DNA from: Acanthosepion lycidas
Taxonomy: Eukaryota > Mollusca > Cephalopoda > Sepiida > Sepiidae
Direction of reading: 5' to 3'
Length of the DNA: 64,000 nt
Assembly: GCA_963932145.1 (NCBI GenBank)
Contig: CAWVQA010000099.1
Location: forward strand, 310,001-374,000
Shown here piece after piece: positions 24,001-38,085 of the stretch; positions within the stretch are counted from its first letter, which is position 1, and each line of letters starts with the position of its first letter. The position numbers were made by a program, and so were the translations under genes. The notes beneath the pieces are model-generated. The model saw only the letters and a list, made by a program, of their open reading frames with translations, made no database searches and had not been told where the DNA came from.

Positions 24001-26020
24001 GATCTTAGATTAGGTCTTTCCCTGTCCATAATGCTAAATTGAGGAAGTAAAATAGAAATACTAATGGGAAATAGAAGAGAAATGTACAGTGATCACCCAT
24101 TTTGTGCCCACAATCTTTTTCATGGAAATCCCATTCATATGAGTCGAGTCCATGCATGCTACGATCACGGTATGAATTTGAAGGCAAAATATTTTTTTGC
24201 TGATCTTAGATTAGGTCTTTCCCTGTCCATAATGCTAAATTGGGAAAAGTAAAATAGAAATAGTAATGGGAAACAGAAGAGAAATGTACAGTGATCACGC
24301 ATTTTGTGCCCACAATCTTTTTCATGGAAATCCCAGTCATTTGAGTCGAGTCCAGGCATGCGGCATGCTACGATCACGGTATGAATTTGAGGGGAAAATA
24401 TTTTTTTGCAGATCTTAGATTAGGTCTTTCCCTGTCCATAATGCTAAATTGAGGAAGTAAAATAGAAATAGTAATGGGAAACAGAAGAGAAATGTACAGT
24501 GATCACGCATTTTGTGCCCACAATCTTTTTCATGGAAACCCCAGTCATGTGAGTCGAGTCCAGGCATGCTACGATCACGGTATGAATTTGAAGGCAAAAT
24601 ATTTTTTTGCTGATCTTAGATTAGGTCTTTCCCTGTCCATAATGCTAAATTGAGGAAGTAAAATAAAAATACTAATGGGAAATAGAAGAGAAATGTACAG
24701 TGATCACCCATTTTGTGCCCACAATATTTTTCATGGAAATCCCAGTCATATGAGTCGAGTCCATGCATGCTACGATCACGGTATGAATTTGAAGGCAAAA
24801 TATTTTTTTGCTGATCTTAGATTAGGTCTTTCCCTGTCCATAATGCTAAATTGGGAAAAGTAAAATAGAAATAGTAATGGGAAACAGAAGAGAAATGTAC
24901 AGTGATCACGCATTTTGTGCCCACAATCTTTTTCATGGAAATCCCAGTCATATGAGTCGAGTCCAGGCATGCTACGATCACGGTATGAATTTGAAGGCAA
25001 AATATTTTTTTGCAGATCTTAGATTAGGTCTTTCCCTGTCCATAATGCTAAATTGAGGAAGTAAAATAGAAATAGTAATGGGAAACAGAAGAGAAATGTA
25101 CAGTGATCACCCATTTTGTGCCCACAAACTTTTTCATGGAAATCCCAGTCATATGAGTCGAGTCCATGCATGCTATGATCACGGTATGAATTTGATGGCA
25201 AAATATTTCTTTGCAGATCTTAGATTAGGTCTTTCCCTGTCCATAATGCTAAATTGAGGAAGTAAAATAGAAATAGTAATGGGAAACAGAAGAGAAATTT
25301 ACAGTGATCACACATTTTCTGCCCACAATCTTTTTCATGGAAATCCCAGTCATATGAGTCGAGTCCAGGCATGCTACGATCACGGTATGAATTTGAAGGC
25401 AAAATATTTTTTTGCAGATCTTAGATTAGGTCTTTCCCTGTCCATAATGCTAAATTGAGCAAGTAAAATAGAAATAGTAATGGGAAACAGAAGAGAAATG
25501 TACAGTCATCACCCATTTTGTGCCCACAATCTTTTTCATGGAAATCCCAGTCATATGAGTCGAGTCCATGCATGCTACGATCACGGTATGAATTTGAAGG
25601 CAAAATATTTTTTTGCTGATCTTAGATTATGTCTTTCCCTGTCCATAATGCTAAATTGAGAAAAGGAAAATACAAATAGTAATGGGAAACAGAAGAGAAA
25701 TGTACAGTGATCACGCATTTTGTGCCCACAATCTTTTTCATGGAAATCCCAGTCATTTGAGTCGAGTCCAGGCATGCTACGATCACGGTATGAATTTGAG
25801 GGCAAAATATTTTTTTGCAGATCTTAGATTACGTCTTTCCCTGTCCATAATGCTAAATTGAGGAAGTAAAATAGAAATAGTAATGGGAAACAGAAGAGAA
25901 ATGTACAGTGATCACGCATTTTGTGTCCACAATCTTTTTCATGGAAACCCCAGTCATGTGAGTCGAGTCCAGGCATGCTACGATCACGGTATGAATTTGA
26001 AGGCAAAATATTTTTTTGCT
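24001..26020. repeat. Family Y 10-mer HOR, second copy (2020 bp)
   Basis: Repeats 21981-24000 with the same length-variant monomers at the same places: 209 bp at 24206, 202 bp at 24817 and 25622. Similarity to the first copy is so high that a very recent duplication, or an assembly duplication, should be considered. Beyond about 26,130 the correspondence with 24,110 onward breaks down (CAATATTTTTC against CAATCTTTTTC). Confidence 0.9.
24206..24414. repeat. 209-bp monomer, second copy of the 7-bp duplication
   Basis: GGCATGC at 24355-24361 repeated at 24362-24368, exactly 2020 bp after the first occurrence. This shows that the indel was carried by duplication of the whole 10-mer. Confidence 0.9.
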
Positions 26021-26024
26021 GATC

Positions 26025-28035
26025 TTAGATTAGGTCTTTCCCTGTCCATAATGCTAAATTGAGGAAGTAAAATAGAAATACTAATGGGAAATAGAAGAGA
26101 AATGTACAGTGATCACCCATTTTGTGCCCACAATATTTTTCATGGAAATCCCAGTCATATGAGTCGAGTCCATGCATGCTACGATCACGGTATGAATTTG
26201 AAGGCAAAATATTTTTTTGCTGATCTTAGATTAGGTCTTTCCCTGTCCATAATGCTAAATTGGGAAAAGTAAAATAGAAATAGTAATGGGAAACAGAAGA
26301 GAAATGTACAGTGATCACGCATTTTGTGCCCACAATCTTTTTCATGGAAATCCCAGTCATATGAGTCGAGTCCATGCATGCTACGATCACGGTATGAATT
26401 TGAAGGCAAAATATTTTTTTGCTGATCTTAGATTAGGTCTTTCCCTGTCCATAATGCTAAATTGGGAAAAGTAAAATAGAAATAGTAATGGGAAACAGAA
26501 GAGAAATGTACAGTGATCACGCATTTTGTGCCCACAATCTTTTTCATGGAAATCCCAGTCATTTGAGTCGAGCCCAGGCATGCTACGATCACGGTATGAA
26601 TTTGGGGGCAAAATATTTTTTTGCAGATCTTAGATTAGGTCTTTCCCTGTCCATAATGCTAAATTGAGGAAGTAAAATAGAAATAGTAATGGGAAACAGA
26701 AGAGAAATGTACAGTGATCACGCATTTTGTGCCCACAATCTTTTTCATGGAAACCCCAGTCATATGAGTCGAGTCCAGGCATGCTACGATCACGGTATGA
26801 ATTTGAAGGCAAAATATTTTTTTACTGATCTTAGATTAGGTCTTTCCCTGTCCATAATGCTAAATTGAGGAAGTAAAATAGAAATACTAATGGGAAATAG
26901 AAGAGAAATGTACAGTGATCACCCATTTTGTGCCCACAATATTTTTCATGGAAATCCCAGTCATATGAGTCGAGTCCATGCATGCTACGATCACGGTATG
27001 AATTTGAAGGCAAAATATTTTTTTGCTGATCTTAGATTAGGTCTTTCCCTGTCCATAATGCTAAATTGAGGAAGTAAAATAGAAATAGTAATGGGAAACA
27101 GAAGAGAAATGTACAGTGATCACACATTTTCTGCCCACAATCTTTTTCATGGAAATCCCAGTCATATGAGTCGAGTCCAGGCATGCTACGATCACGGTAT
27201 GAATTTGAAGGCAAAATATTTTTTTGCAGATCTTAGATTAGGTCTTTCCCTGTCCATAATGCTAAATTGAGCAAGTAAAATAGAAATAGTAATGGGAAAC
27301 AGAAGAGAAATGTACAGTCATCACCCATTTTGTGCCCACAATCTTTTTCATGGAAATCCCAGTCATATGAGTCGAGTCCATGCATGCTACGATCACGGTA
27401 TGAATTTGAAGGCAAAATATTTTTTTGCTGATCTTAGATTATGTCTTTCCCTGTCCATAATGCTAAATTGAGAAAAGGAAAATACAAATAGTAATGGGAA
27501 ACAGAAGAGAAATTTACAGTGATCACGCATTTTGTGCCCACAATCTTTTTCATGGAAATCCCAGTCATATGAGTCGAGTCCAGGCATGCTACGATCACGG
27601 TATGAATTTGAGGGCAAAATATTTTTTTGCAGATCTTAGATTAGGTCTTTCCCTGTCCATAATGCTAAATTGAGGAAGTAAAATAGAAATAGTAATGGGA
27701 AACAGAAGAGAAATGTACAGTGATCACGCATTTTGTGCCCACAATCTTTTTCATGGAAACCCCAGTCATATGAGTCGAGTCCAGGCATGCTACGATCACG
27801 GTATGAATTTGAAGGCAAAATATTTTTTTACAATATTAGATTAGGTCTTTCCCAGTCCATAATGCTAAATTGAGGAAGTAAAATAGAAATAGTAATGGGA
27901 AACAGAAGAGAAATTTACAGTGATCACACATTTTCTGCCCACAATCTTTTTCATGGAAATCCCAGTCATATGAGACGAGTCCATGCATGCTACGATCACG
28001 GTATGAATTTGAAAGCAAAATATTTTTTGCAGATC
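26025..28035. repeat. Degenerate continuation of the family Y 10-mer
   Basis: Contains the same monomer types as the preceding two units, rearranged. There are two adjacent 202-bp ATTGGGAAAAG monomers (26226 and 26428), where each full unit has one as a 202-bp copy and one as the 209-bp copy. A 202-bp copy follows at 27434 and two 200-bp monomers end the block. The 7-bp duplication is absent. It ends where strict 201-bp spacing begins at 28036. Confidence 0.7.
27636..28035. repeat. Two consecutive 200-bp monomers of different origin
   Basis: The first (27636-27835) ends T7-ACAATA-TTAG where T7-GCAGATC-TTAG is usual, a one-base loss at the monomer junction. The second (27836-28035) has the T6 slippage variant TATTTTTTGCAG. 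They mark the right edge of the indel-rich part of family Y. Confidence 0.8.
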
Positions 28036-28638
28036 TTAGATTAGGTCTTTCCCTGTCCATAATGCTAAATTGAGGAAGTAAAATAGAAATAGTAATGGGA
28101 AACAGAAGAGAAATGTACAGTGATCACCCATTTTGTGCTTACAAACTTTTTCATGGAAATACCAGTCATATGAGTCGAGTCCATGCATGCTATGATCACG
28201 GTATGAATTTGATGGCAAAATATTTCTTTGCAGATCTTAGATTAGGTCTTTCCCTGTCCATAATGCTAAATTGAGGAAGTAAAATAGAAATAGTAATGGG
28301 AAACAGAAGAGAAATTTACAGTGATCACACATTTTCTGCCCACAATCTTTTTCATGGAAATCCCAGTCATATGAGTCGAGTCCAGGCATGCTACGATCAC
28401 GGTATGAATTTGAAGGCAAAATATTTTTTTGCAAATCTTAGATTAGGTCTTTCCCTGTCCATAATGCTAAATTGAGCAAGTAAAATAGAAATAGTAATGG
28501 GAAACAGAAGAGAAATGTACAGTGATCACCCATTTTGTGCCCACAATCTTTTTCATGGAAATCCCAGTCATATGAGTCGAGTCCATGCATGCTACGATCA
28601 CGGTATGAATTTGAAGGCAAAATATTTTTTTGCAGATC

Positions 28639-29643
28639 TTAGATTAGTTCTTTCCCTGTCCATAATGCTAAATTGAGGAAGTAAAATAGAAATAGTAATG
28701 GGAAACAGAAGAGAAATGTACAGTGATCACGCATTTTGTGCCCACAATCTTTTTCATGGAAATCCCAGTCATATGAGTCGAGTCCAGTCATGCTACGATC
28801 ACGGTATGAATTTGAAGGCAAAATATTTTTTTGCCGATCTTAGATTAGGTCTTTCCCAGTCCATAATGCTAAATTGAGGAAGTAAAATAGAAATAGTAAT
28901 GGGAAACATAAGAGAAATGTACAGTGGTCACCCATTTTGTGCCCACAATCTTTTTCATGGAAATCCCAGTCATATGAGTCGAGTCCATGCATGCTACGAT
29001 CACGGTATGAATTTGAAGGGAAAATATTTTTTTGCTGATCTTAGATTACGTCTTTCCCTGTCCATAATGCTAAATTGAGGAAGTAAAATAGAAATAGTAA
29101 TGGGAAACAGAAGAGAAATGTACAGAGATCACCCATTTTGTGCCCACAATCTTTTTCATGGAAATCCCAGTCATATGAGTCAAGTCCATGCATGCTACGA
29201 TCACGGTATGAATTTGAAGGCAAAATATTTTTTTGCAGATCATAGATTAGGTCTTTCCCTGTCCATAATGCTAAATTGAGGAAGTAAAATAGAAATAGTA
29301 ATGGGAAACAGAAGAGAAATGTACAGTGATCACGCATTTTGTGCCCACAATCTTTTTCATGGAAATCCCAGTCATATGAATCGAGTCCAGGCATGCTACG
29401 ATCACGGTATGAATTTGAAGGCAAAATATTTTTTTGCAGATCTTAGATTAGGTCTTTCCCTGTCCATAATGCTAAATTGAGGAAGTAAAATAGAAAAAGT
29501 AATGGGAAACAGAAGAGAAATGTACAGTGATCACCCATTTTGTGCCCACAATCTTTTTCATGGAAATCCCAGTCATATGAGTCGAGTCCATGCATGCTAC
29601 GATCACGGTATGAATTTGAAAGCAAAATACTTTTTTGCTGATC
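28639..29643. repeat. Family X entry module matching 14615-15619
   Basis: Five monomers: TTAGTTCTTTCC class A, GAAGGGAAAA class B, a pair linked by CAGATCATAG with GTCAAGTCC, and a GAAAGCAAAATAC class B copy. The order and most private variants match 14615-15619 at a 14,024-bp offset. The match continues into the CGATAACGG monomer at 29644. Confidence 0.75.
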
Positions 29644-32600
29644 TTAGATTACATCTTTCCCTGTCCATAATGCTCAATTGAGGAAGTAAAATAGAAATAG
29701 TAATGGGAAACAGAAGAGAAATGTACAGAGATCACCCATTTTGTGCCCACAATCGTTTTCATGGAAATCCCAGTCATATAAGTCGAGTCCATGCATGCTA
29801 CGATAACGGTATGAATTTGAAGGCAAAATATTTTTTTGCAGATCTCAGATTAGGTCTTTCCCTGTCCATAATGCTAAATTCAGGAAGTAAAATAGAAATA
29901 GTAATGGGAAACAGAAGAGAAATGTACAGTGATCACACATTTTGTGCCCACAGTCTTTTTCATGGAAATCCCAGTCATATGAGACGAGTCCATGCATGCT
30001 ACGATCACGGTATGAATTTGAAGGCAAAATATTTTTTTGCAGATCTTAGATTAGTTCTTTCCCTGTCCATAATGCTAAATTGAGGAAGTAAAATAGAAAT
30101 AGTAATGGGAAACAGAAGAGAAATGTACAGTGATCACCTATTTTGTGCCCACAATCTTTCTCATGGAAATCCCAGTCATATGAGTCGAGTCCAGGCATGC
30201 TACGATCACGGTATGAATTTGAAGGCAAAATATTTTTTTGCAGATCTTAGATTAGGTCTTTCCCAGTCCATAATGCTAAATTGAGGAAGTAAAATAGAAA
30301 TAGTAATGGGAAACAGAAGAGAAATGTACAGTGATCACACATTTTGTGCCCACAATCTTTTTCATGGACATCCCAGTCATATGAGACGAGTCCATGCATG
30401 CTACGATCACGGTATGAATTTGAAAGCAAAATATTTTTTTGCAGATCTTAGATTAGGTCTTTCCCTGTCCATAATGCTAAATTGAGGAAGTAAAATAGAA
30501 ATAGTAATGGGAAACAGAAGAGAAATGTACAGTGATCACCCATTATGTGCCCACAATCTTTTTCATGGAAATCCCAGTCATATGAGTCGAGTCCATGCAT
30601 GCTACGATCACGGTATGAATTTGAAGGCAAAATATTTTTTTGCAGATCTTAGATTAGGTCTTTCCCTGTACATAATGCTAAATTGAGGAAGTAAAATAGA
30701 AATAGTAATGGGAAACAGAAGAGAAATGTACAGTGATCAAGCATTTTGTGCCCACAATCTTTTTCATTGAAATCCCAGTCATATGAGTCGAGTCCAGGCA
30801 TGCTACAATCACGGTATGAATTTGAAGGCAAAATATTTTTTTGCAGATATTAGATTAGGTCTTTCCCAGTCCATAATGCTAAATTGAGGAAGTAAAATAG
30901 AAATACTAATGGGAAATAGAAGAGAAATGTACAATGATCACCCATTTTGTGCCCACAATCTTTTTCATGGAAATCCCAGTCATATGAGACGAGTCCATGC
31001 ATGATACGATCACGGTATGAATTTGAATGAAAAATATTTTTTTGCAGATCTTAGATTAGGTCTTTCCCTGTCCTTAATGCTAAATTGAGGAAGTAAAATA
31101 GAAATAGTAATGGGAAACAGAAGAGAAATGTACAGTGATCACCCATTATGTGCCCACAATCTTTTTCATGGAAATCCCAGTCATATGAGTCGAGTCCATG
31201 CATGCTACGATCACGGTATGAATTTGAAGGCAAAATATTTTTTTGCTGATGTTAGATTAGTTCTTTCCCTGTCCATAATGCTAAATTGAGGAAGTAAAAT
31301 AGAAATAGTAATGGGAAACAGAAGAGAAATGTACAGTGCTCACGCATTTTGTGCCCACAATCTTTTTCATGGAAATCCCAGTCATATGAGTCGAGTCCAG
31401 GCATGCTACGATCACGGTATGAATTTGAAGGCAAAATATTTTTTTGCAGATCTTAGATTAGGTCTTTCCCAGTCCATAATGCTAAATTGAGGAAGTAAAA
31501 TAGAAATAATAATGGGAAACAGAAGAGAAATGTACAGTGATCACCCATTTTGTGCCCACAATCTTTTTCATGGAAATCCCAGTCATATGAGTCAAGTCCA
31601 TGCATCCTACGATCACGGTATGAATTTGAAGGCAAAATATTTTTTTGCAGATCATAGATTAGGTCTTTCCCTGTCCATAATGCTAAATTGAGGAAGTAAA
31701 ATAGAAATAGTAATGGGAAACAGAAGAGAAATGTACAGTGATCACGCATTTTGTGCCCACAATCTTTTTCATGGAAATCCCAGTCATATGAATCGAGTCC
31801 AGGCATGCTACGTTCACGGTATGAATTTGAAGGCAAAATATTTTTTTGCAGATCTTAGATTAGGTCTTTCCCTGTCCATAATGCTAAATTGAGGAAGTAA
31901 AATAGAAAAAGTAATGGGAAACAGAAGAGAAATGTACAGTGATCACCCATTTTGTGCCCACAATCTTTTTCATGGAAATCCCAGTCATATGAGTCGAGTC
32001 CATGCATGCTACGATCACGGTATGAATTTGAAGGCAAAATATTTTTTTGCAGATCTTAGATTAGTTCTTTCCCTGTCCATAATGCTAAATTGAGGAAGTA
32101 AAATAGAAATAGTAATGGGAAACAGAAGAGAAATGTACAGTGATCACGCATTTTGTGCCCACAATCTTTCTCATGGAAATCCCAGTCATATGAGTCGAGT
32201 CCAGGCATGCTACGATCACGGTATGAATTTGAAGGCAAAATATTTTTTTGCAGATCTTAGATTAGGTCTTTCCCAGTCCATAATGCTAAATTGAGGAAGT
32301 AAAATAGAAATAGTAATGGGAAACAGAAGAGAAATGTACAGTGATCACCCATTTTGTGCCCACAATCTTTTTCATGGAAATCCCAGTCATATGAGTCGAG
32401 TCCATGCAAGCTACGATCACGGTATGAATTTGAAGGGAAACTATTTTTTTGCTGATCTTAGATTAGGTCTTTCCCTGTCCATAATGCTAAATTGAGGAAG
32501 TAAAATAGAAAAAGTAATGGGAAACAGAAGAGAAATGTACAGTGATCACCCATTTTGTGCCCACAATCTTTTTCATGGAAATCCCAGTCATATGAGTCGA

Positions 32601-32658
32601 GTCCATGCATGCTACGATCACGGTATGAATTTGAAAGCAAAATACTTTTTTGCTGATC
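29644..32658. repeat. Family X HOR unit 1, 15 monomers (3015 bp)
   Basis: Begins with the anchor monomer (CGATAACGG, AATCGTTTTC, CATATAAGTCGAG), whose junction TTCAGG leads to the CCCACAGTC monomer. Then follow a TTAGTTCTTTCC copy, a GGACATCCC copy, a CCCATTATG copy, a TTCATTGAAATCC copy, a GATACGATC copy, a second CCCATTATG copy, a GTGCTCACG copy, a CAGATCATAG-linked pair and four further copies. Against unit 2 it has two additional monomers (30247 and 30448) and lacks the GAAGGGAAAA copy. Confidence 0.8.
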
Positions 32659-35472
32659 TTAGATTACATCTTTCCCTGTCCATAATGCTCAATTGAGGAA
32701 GTAAAATAGAAATAGTAATGGGAAACAGAAGAGAAATGTACAGAAATCACCCATTTTGTGCCCACAATCGTTTTCATGGAAATCCCAGTCATATAAGTCG
32801 AGTCCATGCATGCTACGATAACGGTATGAATTTGAAGGCAAAATATTTTTTTGCAGATCTCAGATTAGGTCTTTCCCTGTCCATAATGCTAAATTCAGGA
32901 AGTAAAATAGAAATAGTAATGGGAAACAGAAGAGAAATGTACAGTGATCACACATTTTGTGCCCACAGTCTTTTTCATGGAAATCCCAGTCATATGAGAC
33001 GAGTCCATGCATGCTACGATCACGGTATGAATTTGAAGGCAAAATATTTTTTTGCAGATCTTAGATTAGTTCTTTCCCTGTCCATAATGCTAAATTGAGG
33101 AAGTAAAATAGAAATAGTAATGGGAAACAGAAGAGAAATGTACAGTGATCACGCATTTTGTGCCCACAATCTTTCTCATGGAAATCCCAGTCATATGAGT
33201 CGAGTCCAGGCATGCTACGATCACGGTATGAATTTGAAGGCAAAATATTTTTTTGCAGATCTTAGATTAGGTCTTTCCCTGTACATAATGCTAAATTGAG
33301 GAAGTAAAATAGAAATAGTAATGGGAAACAGAAGAGAAATGTACAGTGATCAAGCATTTTGTGCCCACAATCTTTTTCATTGAAATCCCAGTCATATGAG
33401 TCGAGTCCAGGCATGCTACAATCACGGTATGAATTTGAAGGCAAAATATTTTTTTGCAGATATTAGATTAGGTCTTTCCCAGTCCATAATGCTAAATTGA
33501 GGAAGTAAAATAGAAATACTAATGGGAAATAGAAGAGAAATGTACAATGATCACCCATTTTGTGCCCACAATCTTTTTCATGGAAATCCCAGTCATATGA
33601 GACGAGTCCATGCATGATACGATCACGGTATGAATTTGAATGAAAAATATTTTTTTGCAGATCTTAGATTAGGTCTTTCCCTGTCCTTAATGCTAAATTG
33701 AGGAAGTAAAATAGAAATAGTAATGGGAAACAGAAGAGAAATGTACAGTGATCACCCATTATGTGCCCACAATCTTTTTCATGGAAATCCCAGTCATATG
33801 AGTCGAGTCCATGCATGCTACGATCACGGTATGAATTTGAAGGCAAAATATTTTTTTGCTGATGTTAGATTAGTTCTTTCCCTGTCCATAATGCTAAATT
33901 GAGGAAGTAAAATAGAAATAGTAATGGGAAACAGAAGAGAAATGTACAGTGCTCACGCATTTTGTGCCCACAATCTTTTTCATGGAAATCCCAGTCATAT
34001 GAGTCGAGTCCAGGCATGCTACGATCACGGTATGAATTTGAAGGCAAAATATTTTTTTGCAGATCTTAGATTAGGTCTTTCCCAGTCCATAATGCTAAAT
34101 TGAGGAAGTAAAATAGAAATAATAATGGGAAACAGAAGAGAAATGTACAGTGATCACCCATTTTGTGCCCACAATCTTTTTCATGGAAATCCCAGTCATA
34201 TGAGTCGAGTCCATGCATGCTACGATCACGGTATGAATTTGAAGGGAAAATATTTTTTTGCTGATCTTAGATTACGTCTTTCCCTGTCCATAATGCTAAA
34301 TTGAGGAAGTAAAATAGAAATAGTAATGGGAAACAGAAGAGAAATGTACAGAGATCACCCATTTTGTGCCCACAATCTTTTTCATGGAAATCCCAGTCAT
34401 ATGAGTCAAGTCCATGCATCCTACGATCACGGTATGAATTTGAAGGCAAAATATTTTTTTGCAGATCATAGATTAGGTCTTTCCCTGTCCATAATGCTAA
34501 ATTGAGGAAGTAAAATAGAAATAGTAATGGGAAACAGAAGAGAAATGTACAGTGATCACGCATTTTGTGCCCACAATCTTTTTCATGGAAATCCCAGTCA
34601 TATGAATCGAGTCCAGGCATGCTACGTTCACGGTATGAATTTGAAGGCAAAATATTTTTTTGCAGATCTTAGATTAGGTCTTTCCCTGTCCATAATGCTA
34701 AATTGAGGAAGTAAAATAGAAAAAGTAATGGGAAACAGAAGAGAAATGTACAGTGATCACCCATTTTGTGCCCACAATCTTTTTCATGGAAATCCCAGTC
34801 ATATGAGTCGAGTCCATGCATGCTACGATCACGGTATGAATTTGAAGGCAAAATATTTTTTTGCAGATCTTAGATTAGTTCTTTCCCTGTCCATAATGCT
34901 AAATTGAGGAAGTAAAATAGAAATAGTAATGGGAAACAGAAGAGAAATGTACAGTGATCACGCATTTTGTGCCCACAATCTTTCTCATGGAAATCCCAGT
35001 CATATGAGTCGAGTCCAGGCATGCTACGATCACGGTATGAATTTGAAGGCAAAATATTTTTTTGCAGATCTTAGATTAGGTCTTTCCCAGTCCATAATGC
35101 TAAATTGAGGAAGTAAAATAGAAATAGTAATGGGAAACAGAAGAGAAATGTACAGTGATCACCCATTTTGTGCCCACAATCTTTTTCATGGAAATCCCAG
35201 TCATATGAGTCGAGTCCATGCAAGCTACGATCACGGTATGAATTTGAAGGGAAACTATTTTTTTGCTGATCTTAGATTAGGTCTTTCCCTGTCCATAATG
35301 CTAAATTGAGGAAGTAAAATAGAAAAAGTAATGGGAAACAGAAGAGAAATGTACAGTGATCACCCATTTTGTGCCCACAATCTTTTTCATGGAAATCCCA
35401 GTCATATGAGTCGAGTCCATGCATGCTACGATCACGGTATGAATTTGAAAGCAAAATACTTTTTTGCTGATC
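32659..35472. repeat. Family X HOR unit 2, 14 monomers (2814 bp)
   Basis: Same anchor and order as unit 1, with the variant CAGAAATCACCC in the anchor. It contains TTCATTGAAATCC (33262), the GATACGATC copy (33463), CCCATTATG with CTGTCCTTAATGC (33664), GTGCTCACG (33865), GAAGGGAAAA (34066), the linked pair, and the tail ending in the GAAAGCAAAATAC copy. It is the most complete form from which units 3 and 4 can be derived. Confidence 0.85.
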
Positions 35473-38085
35473 TTAGATTACATCTTTCCCTGTCCATAAT
35501 GCTCAATTGAGGAAGTAAAATAGAAATAGTAATGGGAAACAGAAGAGAAATGTACAGAAATCACCCATTTTGTGCCCACAATCGTTTTCATGGAAATCCC
35601 AGTCATATAAGTCGAGTCCATGCATGCTACGATAACGGTATGAATTTGAAGGCAAAATATTTTTTTGCAGATCTCAGATTAGGTCTTTCCCTGTCCATAA
35701 TGCTAAATTCAGGAAGTAAAATAGAAATAGTAATGGGAAACAGAAGAGAAATGTACAGTGATCACACATTTTGTGCCCACAGTCTTTTTCATGGAAATCC
35801 CAGTCATATGAGACGAGTCCATGCATGCTACGATCACGGTATGAATTTGAAGGCAAAATATTTTTTTGCAGATCTTAGATTAGTTCTTTCCCTGTCCATA
35901 ATGCTAAATTGAGGAAGTAAAATAGAAATAGTAATGGGAAACAGAAGAGAAATGTACAGTGATCACGCATTTTGTGCCCACAATCTTTCTCATGGAAATC
36001 CCAGTCATATGAGTCGAGTCCAGGCATGCTACGATCACGGTATGAATTTGAAGGCAAAATATTTTTTTGCAGATCTTAGATTAGGTCTTTCCCTGTACAT
36101 AATGCTAAATTGAGGAAGTAAAATAGAAATAGTAATGGGAAACAGAAGAGAAATGTACAGTGATCAAGCATTTTGTGCCCACAATCTTTTTCATTGAAAT
36201 CCCAGTCATATGAGTCGAGTCCAGGCATGCTACAATCACGGTATGAATTTGAAGGCAAAATATTTTTTTGCAGATATTAGATTAGGTCTTTCCCAGTCCA
36301 TAATGCTAAATTGAGGAAGTAAAATAGAAATACTAATGGGAAATAGAAGAGAAATGTACAATGATCACCCATTTTGTGCCCACAATCTTTTTCATGGAAA
36401 TCCCAGTCATATGAGACGAGTCCATGCATGATACGATCACGGTATGAATTTGAAGGCAAAATATTTTTTTGCTGATGTTAGATTAGTTCTTTCCCTGTCC
36501 ATAATGCTAAATTGAGGAAGTAAAATAGAAATAGTAATGGGAAACAGAAGAGAAATGTACAGTGCTCACGCATTTTGTGCCCACAATCTTTTTCATGGAA
36601 ATCCCAGTCATATGAGTCGAGTCCAGGCATGCTACGATCACGGTATGAATTTGAAGGCAAAATATTTTTTTGCAGATCTTAGATTAGGTCTTTCCCAGTC
36701 CATAATGCTAAATTGAGGAAGTAAAATAGAAATAATAATGGGAAACAGAAGAGAAATGTACAGTGATCACCCATTTTGTGCCCACAATCTTTTTCATGGA
36801 AATCCCAGTCATATGAGTCGAGTCCATGCATGCTACGATCACGGTATGAATTTGAAGGGAAAATATTTTTTTGCTGATCTTAGATTACGTCTTTCCCTGT
36901 CCATAATGCTAAATTGAGGAAGTAAAATAGAAATAGTAATGGGAAACAGAAGAGAAATGTACAGAGATCACCCATTTTGTGCCCACAATCTTTTTCATGG
37001 AAATCCCAGTCATATGAGTCAAGTCCATGCATCCTACGATCACGGTATGAATTTGAAGGCAAAATATTTTTTTGCAGATCATAGATTAGGTCTTTCCCTG
37101 TCCATAATGCTAAATTGAGGAAGTAAAATAGAAATAGTAATGGGAAACAGAAGAGAAATGTACAGTGATCACGCATTTTGTGCCCACAATCTTTTTCATG
37201 GAAATCCCAGTCATATGAATCGAGTCCAGGCATGCTACGTTCACGGTATGAATTTGAAGGCAAAATATTTTTTTGCAGATCTTAGATTAGGTCTTTCCCT
37301 GTCCATAATGCTAAATTGAGGAAGTAAAATAGAAAAAGTAATGGGAAACAGAAGAGAAATGTACAGTGATCACCCATTTTGTGCCCACAATCTTTTTCAT
37401 GGAAATCCCAGTCATATGAGTCGAGTCCATGCATGCTACGATCACGGTATGAATTTGAAGGCAAAATATTTTTTTGCAGATCTTAGATTAGTTCTTTCCC
37501 TGTCCATAATGCTAAATTGAGGAAGTAAAATAGAAATAGTAATGGGAAACAGAAGAGAAATGTACAGTGATCACGCATTTTGTGCCCACAATCTTTCTCA
37601 TGGAAATCCCAGTCATATGAGTCGAGTCCAGGCATGCTACGATCACGGTATGAATTTGAAGGCAAAATATTTTTTTGCAGATATTAGATTAGGTCTTTCC
37701 CAGTCCATAATGCTAAATTGAGGAAGTAAAATAGAAATAGTAATGGGAAACAGAAGAGAAATGTACAGTGATCACCCATTTTGTGCCCACAATCTTTTTC
37801 ATGGAAATCCCAGTCATATGAGTCGAGTCCATGCAAGCTACGATCACGGTATGAATTTGAAGGGAAACTATTTTTTTGCTGATCTTAGAATAGGTCTTTC
37901 CCTGTCCATAATGCTAAATTGAGGAAGTAAAATAGAAAAAGTAATGGGAAACAGAAGAGAAATGTACAGTGATCACCCATTTTGTGCCCACAATCTTTTT
38001 CATGGAAATCCCAGTCATATGAGTCGAGTCCATGCATGCTACGATCACGGTATGAATTTGAAAGCAAAATACTTTTTTGCTGATC
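35473..38085. repeat. Family X HOR unit 3, 13 monomers (2613 bp)
   Basis: Equals unit 2 minus one monomer. The monomer at 36277 begins like the GATACGATC copy (33463) and ends GCTGATGTTAG like the end of the CCCATTATG copy (33664). An in-register exchange between these two therefore removed 201 bp. The rest follows unit 2. Confidence 0.85.
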
